Source: Bacteroidota bacterium (GTDB taxonomy: Bacteria > Bacteroidota > Bacteroidia > Flavobacteriales > Weeksellaceae). Taken from it: 64,000 bases of DNA. The stretch's first letter is position 1. Each line of letters opens with the position of its first letter. The notes beneath the pieces were generated by a model that was not told the DNA's origin, ran no database searches, and worked only from the letters and a program-made list of their open reading frames with translations. Both the position numbers and the translations under genes were made by a program. This document shows positions 59,246 through 64,000 of the stretch, one piece after another. The DNA is taken from the NCBI GenBank assembly GCA_023460855.1, contig JAEWOS010000018.1, positions 124,001-188,000 of the forward strand, written 5' to 3'.

Positions 59246-59977
59246 ATGATTAAGAAAACTTATTTCTTGAAGAGCTTTTATTTTCTGTTTTCGTGCTTTT
59301 CACTTATTGTACTGGCGGCATGCGGAAAAGTGAAGCCGGAAGGAACAGTCACAGCACTAGATCATAAGGTGGAAAATTTTACCGGTATTGATCTTTCCGG
59401 CAATTACCGGGTCTTTCTGGTGAGCAGCCCTGAAAATTTCGTGAATGTGGAAACCTACGAGAACATCGGCGAAAATCTCAAAATAAAAGTGGCGGACAAT
59501 ACGCTTCATATTTCAGAGAAAAGACCTACTCAGAATGTCGATTTCTACAACGTGACCATCTATTCCAAATTTAATCCGGCGCAGATTTCGGTGTCCGATT
59601 CCGTGGAACTGAATATTTCCGGCGCAATACGCACCGATAATTTTCGGCTCTTTATGAAAAATAATGGTAAATTTATAGGGTCGGTTAATTCGAGAAAAGC
59701 AGAAGTAGAAATGTTTGATACCAGCCGCGCAAATTTTACGGGATTCACGAAAAATGCTTCTGTGAAAATTGCGGATACTGCAAACCTGATAGCACCTTAC
59801 TGGATTCTCGACAATCTGAACATCGATTCGCGGAATGCCAATTATGCAGAAGTAAATGTGAAGGATTCGATCAAAGGTAAAATCGGTAATACGGCGAAAT
59901 TCCTGTATTACAACGATCCGATTCGTGCCTTTGAAATTGAAAAAACAGCAAATGTGCAGAATCAGAAACTCGACTAG
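59246..59977 (+). CDS. GIN-domain (DUF2807) lipoprotein
   Basis: A 243-residue protein with lipobox LAAC at residues 26-29. The rest is a beta-helix-like GIN domain (DUF2807): FTGIDLSGNYRVFLV, FNPAQISVSDSVELNISG and many short Asn/Ser turns. Found in Bacteroidota envelopes, function unknown. It begins one base after the glycosyltransferase stop, so it is in the same transcript. Confidence 0.87.
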   Translation: MIKKTYFLKSFYFLFSCFSLIVLAACGKVKPEGTVTALDHKVENFTGIDLSGNYRVFLVSSPENFVNVETYENIGENLKIKVADNTLHISEKRPTQNVDFYNVTIYSKFNPAQISVSDSVELNISGAIRTDNFRLFMKNNGKFIGSVNSRKAEVEMFDTSRANFTGFTKNASVKIADTANLIAPYWILDNLNIDSRNANYAEVNVKDSIKGKIGNTAKFLYYNDPIRAFEIEKTANVQNQKLD

Positions 59978-60052
59978 AAGATAACAGTTGATGAAATATT
60001 TCTAAAGAAGAATTGCCGTAATAATAGAATTTAAATACAGAAAACATAAAAA

Positions 60053-61789
60053 ATGGAAACTACTGAAAATTTAACTCCGCTCGATAAAGCAAAACTGTGG
60101 CTTGGCGACGGATTTGATGAAGAAACCAGAAAAGCCGTGGAAATGCTGATTAAATCTGAATCTGCGGATCTCGACGATTCGTTTTACCGGGCGCTGGAAT
60201 TCGGAACCGGCGGAATGCGTGGCGTAATGGGTGTGGGGACAAACCGTTTAAACAGATATACGCTCGGACAGGCAACACAGGGACTGGCAAATTATATTAA
60301 GCAGCAGTTTCCAAATGAAGAAACTAAGGTTGCAATAGCTTACGACGTACGTAATAATTCCAAAGAATTTGGAAAAGTGGTGGCAGATGTTTTAACAGCA
60401 AATGGAATTAAAGTGCTGTTATTCAAAAATCACCGTCCTACGCCGGAGCTTTCTTTCACGGTTCGCGACAAAAATTGCAACGCAGGAATTGTACTGACTG
60501 CTTCCCATAATCCACCGGAATACAACGGTTACAAAGTGTACTGGAATGACGGGGCTCAGGTTGTTCCGCCACACGATGAAAATATTATCAAAGAAGTGTA
60601 TGCAACGCCTTTTGATCAGGTGAAATTCGATGGCAATGACGATTTAATTGAATGGATTGGCGAAGAGCAGGATGAAGTTTATATCGATGCCTGCATCGAA
60701 AATTCCCTTTATCAGGAAGATAAAATCGGTTACGATAACCTGAATATCGTATTTACTTCCATTCACGGTACAACTTATACCACAGTTCCGAAAGCACTGG
60801 AAAAAGCTGGTTTCAAAAAAGTTGACCTGGTTACGGAACAGATGATTCCGAGCGGAAATTTCCCGACAGTGGATTCCCCGAATCCCGAAGAACCTGCTGC
60901 TCTGGAAATGGCAATTGATCTGGCAAGAATTACGAACGGTGACATCGTAATCGGAACGGATCCCGATGGTGACCGTCTCGGAATTGCCGTGAGGAATCTC
61001 GAAGGTGAAATGCAGCTGCTGAACGGAAATCAGTGCAACACCATTCTTACCTATTACATTCTCGATCAGTGGAAAAAAGCCGGAAAAATTACCGGTAAAG
61101 AGTTCATTGGATCCACCATTGTTACCTCGGATATATTCTTCGATATCGCCGATAAATTTGGCATTGAATGTAAGTCCGGACTTACAGGTTTTAAATGGAT
61201 CGGAAAAATGATCCGCGATTTTGAGGGCGAACAGAAATTTGTTTGCGGTGGTGAAGAATCTTTTGGATTTATGACCGGAGATTTCGTGCGCGACAAAGAT
61301 TCGTGTGGATCCATTCTTTTGGCGTGTGAAATTGCAGCGTGGTGCAAAGCGAATGGCAGCTCGATGTTTCAGTATCTGATTGATATTTATAAAGACATAG
61401 GAATCTATTATGAAGGTCTGATCAACGTTGTCCGGAAAGGCAGATCCGGAGCTGAGGAAATTCTGCAGATGATGAAAGACTTCCGCGAGAATCCACCGAA
61501 AGAAATCGCTGGTTCACCGGTTGCAGAAATCAGGGATTATAAGGAGCAAACTAAAACTTTATTTTCAGCTGATACTACAGAAACGATGGACGAAATACCA
61601 AAATCCAACGTGCTCATTTATTACACGGAAGACGGAACAAAAGTCTGCGTGCGTCCTTCAGGAACCGAGCCAAAAATAAAATTCTATGTTTCGGTGAAGG
61701 ATGAACTGAATTCTGAAGCGGAATTTAGCAGTAAGTTAAATGAACTCGCACAAAAAATTGACCGCGTAAAAGCAGATTTAAAACTTTAG
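60053..61789 (+). CDS. Phospho-sugar mutase (phosphoglucomutase)
   Basis: A 578-residue alpha-D-phosphohexomutase. Active-site Ser in TASHNPPEYNGYKVYW, metal loop GTDPDGDRLG, sugar loop GGEESFGFM and phosphate loop RPSGTEPKIKFY. The length fits the long PgcA-type phosphoglucomutase/phosphomannomutase. It interconverts glucose-1-P and glucose-6-P. It follows the GIN-domain gene with 75 bases between. Confidence 0.95.
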   Translation: METTENLTPLDKAKLWLGDGFDEETRKAVEMLIKSESADLDDSFYRALEFGTGGMRGVMGVGTNRLNRYTLGQATQGLANYIKQQFPNEETKVAIAYDVRNNSKEFGKVVADVLTANGIKVLLFKNHRPTPELSFTVRDKNCNAGIVLTASHNPPEYNGYKVYWNDGAQVVPPHDENIIKEVYATPFDQVKFDGNDDLIEWIGEEQDEVYIDACIENSLYQEDKIGYDNLNIVFTSIHGTTYTTVPKALEKAGFKKVDLVTEQMIPSGNFPTVDSPNPEEPAALEMAIDLARITNGDIVIGTDPDGDRLGIAVRNLEGEMQLLNGNQCNTILTYYILDQWKKAGKITGKEFIGSTIVTSDIFFDIADKFGIECKSGLTGFKWIGKMIRDFEGEQKFVCGGEESFGFMTGDFVRDKDSCGSILLACEIAAWCKANGSSMFQYLIDIYKDIGIYYEGLINVVRKGRSGAEEILQMMKDFRENPPKEIAGSPVAEIRDYKEQTKTLFSADTTETMDEIPKSNVLIYYTEDGTKVCVRPSGTEPKIKFYVSVKDELNSEAEFSSKLNELAQKIDRVKADLKL

Positions 61790-61808
61790 TGGAAAAGCGG
61801 TACGAAGT

Positions 61809-61907
61809 ATGAAAGTACAGCTGAAAGAAGTGCCGACAACAGTTAAATCCCGTGAACCTTACGAAGATGCGCTGGACCAGGCATTTTATGAACTGAATGA
61901 CTGCTGA
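61809..61907 (+). CDS. Possible 32-residue small protein
   Basis: A short ORF between the mutase and kdsB (MKVQLKEVPTTVKSREPY...). Its composition is protein-like and it overlaps the upstream open extension of kdsB, but there is no clear ribosome-binding signal. It may be real or chance. Confidence 0.35.
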   Translation: MKVQLKEVPTTVKSREPYEDALDQAFYELNDC

Positions 61908-61926
61908 TTCCCGAACAGAAATTTTT

Positions 61927-62658
61927 ATGAAGATAATTGCTGTAATTCCTGCCCGCTACGAAGCATCAAGATTTCCGGGCAAGCTCATGCAGAAGCTTGG
62001 TGATAAAACCGTGCTCGCAACTACGCTGCAAAATGTAGTTGAAACTAAACTTTTCGATGAAGTTTTTGTTGCGACGGATTCTGAAATTATTTTTGAAGAA
62101 ATCTCTGCTAATGGTGGAAATGCAGTAATGACCGGAACTCACGAAACCGGAAGCGACCGAATTGCCGAAGCAGTAAAAAACATTGAATGCGATATTGTCG
62201 TAAATGTTCAGGGCGATGAGCCTTTTCTGAAACTCGAGCCTTTACGACAGTTGATTGAAGTTTTCCGGAACGACGAAAAATCTGAAATTTCGCTGGCATC
62301 TCTTAAGATCAAATTAAAAAACACAGAGGAGATAGAAAACCCGAATAATGTAAAAGTAATCACGGATTATAACGGTTTTGCACTGTATTTCAGCCGTTCC
62401 GTGATTCCGTATCCGCGCGAAATTCACCCGGATGTGGAATATTTTAAGCATATCGGTGTTTATGCTTTCCGGAAAGATGCCCTGTTGAAATTTGCCGGAC
62501 TTCCCATGAAGCCACTCGAGATTTCAGAAAAAATAGAATGTCTGCGCTATCTCGAATACGGAATGAAAATCAAAATGATCGAAACCGATTTCGTTGGCGT
62601 AGGAATTGATGTTCCTGAAGACCTGGAAAAAGCACGCAGAATTTTAGGAATTCTGTAG
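61927..62658 (+). CDS. kdsB: 3-deoxy-manno-octulosonate cytidylyltransferase
   Basis: KdsB activates KDO as CMP-KDO for LPS inner core. 243 residues. IPARYEASRFPGKLM is the nucleotide-binding start, VATDSE, HETGSDRIAEA and NVQGDEPFL are the standard motifs, and ETDFVGVGIDVPEDLEKA ends it. The frame begins at 61897, but the ATG at 61927 is the family start. Confidence 0.96.
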   Translation: MKIIAVIPARYEASRFPGKLMQKLGDKTVLATTLQNVVETKLFDEVFVATDSEIIFEEISANGGNAVMTGTHETGSDRIAEAVKNIECDIVVNVQGDEPFLKLEPLRQLIEVFRNDEKSEISLASLKIKLKNTEEIENPNNVKVITDYNGFALYFSRSVIPYPREIHPDVEYFKHIGVYAFRKDALLKFAGLPMKPLEISEKIECLRYLEYGMKIKMIETDFVGVGIDVPEDLEKARRILGIL

Positions 62659-62695
62659 AAGTTGTATTTTGCAGGAATTTTATTTGTTTATTTAA

Positions 62696-63358
62696 ATGAA
62701 GAATATTGTAATTGTACTGGCTCTGTTTATCGGCTCATTGCTGAGCGCGCAGACCGGAAAAGAGATTATTGAAAGGAATATTCAGGCAACCGGTGGTTTA
62801 ACCAACTGGAAACTGCTGAATTCTGTTTTGCTGCAGGGAAAACTCGTGTTGGGCGTGAACGACGAATATCAGGTGAAAATTTATCAGTCCCGGCCGAATC
62901 TTACAAAAACCTCCATCATGATTGACGGCAAGGAAACAGCTGTGGAAGGTTTTGACGGTAAAAAAGGTTACGCCATGGATTACCGGCAGAATAAACTGAT
63001 CAGCGATGCAAAGTATAAAGTGGAAAGTTTTGACAATGATTTTATCGATTTTGAAAACAAAGGTTTTACCGCGAATTATCTCGGGATTGAAAGGGTAGGC
63101 GACAGAAACTGTTTCAAAGTGGAACTGATTAAAAACGTTAACCGTACTTTTTATTATTTCGACACGCAAACCAATATGCTGCTGAAGGAAGAAAAACAGG
63201 GCGAAACGCTGCAGTATTCGGGATTTAAGAAAGTGGGAAATCTTACTTTTCCGTTCCGCATTGAAAGCGCAAGTGCTGCAAAAGACAGCGATTATGTGAT
63301 TCTGATCAGCAAAGTGGACACCAACAAAGCGTTCCCAGCCAATACTTTTAAATTTTAA
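62696..63358 (+). CDS. Secreted LolA-like lipoprotein-sorting-type protein
   Basis: A 220-residue protein with signal peptide MKNIVIVLALFIGSLLSAQ. EIIERNIQATGGLTNWKLLNSVLLQGKL opens a half-barrel like LolA/LolB, with the tail KKVGNLTFPFRIESASA. Such proteins bind lipids or lipoproteins in the periplasm. The ligand is not known. It lies 37 bases after kdsB and 4 bases before the glutathione peroxidase gene. Confidence 0.75.
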   Translation: MKNIVIVLALFIGSLLSAQTGKEIIERNIQATGGLTNWKLLNSVLLQGKLVLGVNDEYQVKIYQSRPNLTKTSIMIDGKETAVEGFDGKKGYAMDYRQNKLISDAKYKVESFDNDFIDFENKGFTANYLGIERVGDRNCFKVELIKNVNRTFYYFDTQTNMLLKEEKQGETLQYSGFKKVGNLTFPFRIESASAAKDSDYVILISKVDTNKAFPANTFKF

Positions 63359-63362
63359 GAAT

Positions 63363-63938
63363 ATGAAAAAAGTCTTTATCTTCATACTTTCGGTGGTTGC
63401 TTTCTTTCAGAGCTGCACCAATCAGAAATCGGAAGTATCGGAACAAAAAACAAAAGAACTCATGGGAAAATCTATTTACGATTATAAATTAGAATCGCTG
63501 GATGGCGGCGAAATAAATTTTGCAGATTATAAAGGAAAGAAAATACTGATTGTAAATACTGCTTCAGAATGTGGTTTCACACCGCAGTATGCAGATCTGG
63601 AAACGATTTCAAAAGAATACAAAGACAAACTGGTGGTCGTAGGTTTTCCGGCTAACAATTTTGGGGGACAGGAACCGGGAAGCAATGAGGAAATCGGTGC
63701 TTTTTGCCAAAAAAACTACGGCGTGACTTTTCCAATGGCTGCAAAGGTTTCCGTAAAAGGTGACGATGCTGCGCCAATTTTTAAATTCCTGACAGAAAAG
63801 GAACTGAATGGTGTGAAAAACTCGGCAATTATGTGGAATTTCACCAAATTTTTAGTGGATGAAAACGGAAAACTCATCGACAGTTTTGTGAGCACGACCA
63901 AGCCGACAAGCGAAGCGATCACCAAACACCTGAAATAA
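63363..63938 (+). CDS. Glutathione peroxidase family lipoprotein
   Basis: A 191-residue thioredoxin-fold peroxidase with lipobox FFQSC, so likely lipid-anchored. The catalytic Cys (not selenocysteine) is in NTASECGFTPQYADLE, Gln in FGGQEPGSNEEI and Trp/Asn in MWNFTKFLVD. It probably uses thioredoxin or bacillithiol-type donors, since glutathione is unlikely in this organism (inference). A terminator follows. Confidence 0.93.
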   Translation: MKKVFIFILSVVAFFQSCTNQKSEVSEQKTKELMGKSIYDYKLESLDGGEINFADYKGKKILIVNTASECGFTPQYADLETISKEYKDKLVVVGFPANNFGGQEPGSNEEIGAFCQKNYGVTFPMAAKVSVKGDDAAPIFKFLTEKELNGVKNSAIMWNFTKFLVDENGKLIDSFVSTTKPTSEAITKHLK

Positions 63939-63959
63939 TATTAGACAAACAGAATTAAG

Positions 63960-63987
63960 AGCGCTTTTTATGAAAGCGCTTTTTTTG
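63960..63987 (+). terminator. Terminator after glutathione peroxidase gene
   Basis: AGCGCTT (63960-63966) and AAGCGCT (63974-63980) arms followed by T6. Confidence 0.8.
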
Positions 63988-64000
63988 TTCAACTTCGCAG

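Noticed and set aside
63363..63938. Selenocysteine in the glutathione peroxidase
   Set aside because: The active-site codon is a plain Cys codon; no TGA is present in the frame.

Overview
The window looks like chromosomal DNA of a flavobacterium, most likely of the Chryseobacterium/Kaistella/Epilithonimonas group (Weeksellaceae). The evidence is moderate to low GC, promoters of the Bacteroidota type (TTTG-N19-TAnnTTTG), a DAHP synthase with C-terminal chorismate mutase, a type IX secretion sorting tail, bacillithiol-linked genes, and families such as DUF4199, DUF4230, SatD and DUF3307. Nothing resembles a prophage, plasmid or large mobile element. It is mostly ordinary core genome with a few small accessory pieces. 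No database search was possible, so names rest on motifs, length and context.

Left part (1-13.2 kb): the 3' end of dnaA, a low-molecular-weight tyrosine phosphatase, an RsmI-like methyltransferase, an Mpo1-like membrane protein, another methyltransferase, an alanine/glycine:cation symporter, metG, a bile-acid-symporter-like transporter, a lipoprotein, a pirin/flavin reductase pair, a two-gene secreted surface module and a DUF808 protein. Middle left (13.2-20.5 kb): purine genes purM, purN, purH, purD and guaA, preceded by a short putative transcript with its own terminator.

20.5-38.9 kb: an M28 peptidase, an esterase, a patatin, a DEAD-box helicase, a sugar aminotransferase, an acetyltransferase, dnaX with an A11 slippage site separating gamma from tau, a secreted metallopeptidase-like protein, DAHP synthase/chorismate mutase, rsgA, infC and thrS, then small envelope and redox genes and an acyl-CoA dehydrogenase.

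39-50.6 kb: a secreted endonuclease I with a T9SS tail, then satD and a DUF3307 gene behind a strikingly regular operator-like array (29-bp period), leading into purC and purF. These are followed by an outer-membrane barrel, aroB, an RsuA/RluB-type pseudouridine synthase, a gene broken by an in-frame TAG, pncA, a bacillithiol-related trio and tRNA-Ala(GGC).

50.9-64 kb: menB, two bacterial PH-domain membrane proteins and menA; an acetyltransferase; a metallo-beta-lactamase-fold hydrolase; a NUMOD4/HNH-type gene convergent with the SRP RNA gene; a VapBC-like toxin-antitoxin pair lodged between a DUF4199 gene and a glycosyltransferase; a GIN-domain lipoprotein, phosphoglucomutase, kdsB, a LolA-like protein and glutathione peroxidase.

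The best candidate for something undescribed is the satD control region. Four palindromes CTTATA-N9-TATAAG plus a fifth half-site repeat at exactly 29 bp between the endonuclease gene and satD. SatD carries a C-terminal helix-turn-helix and an N-terminal region with cyclase/GGDEF-like motifs, and is paired with a membrane protein.
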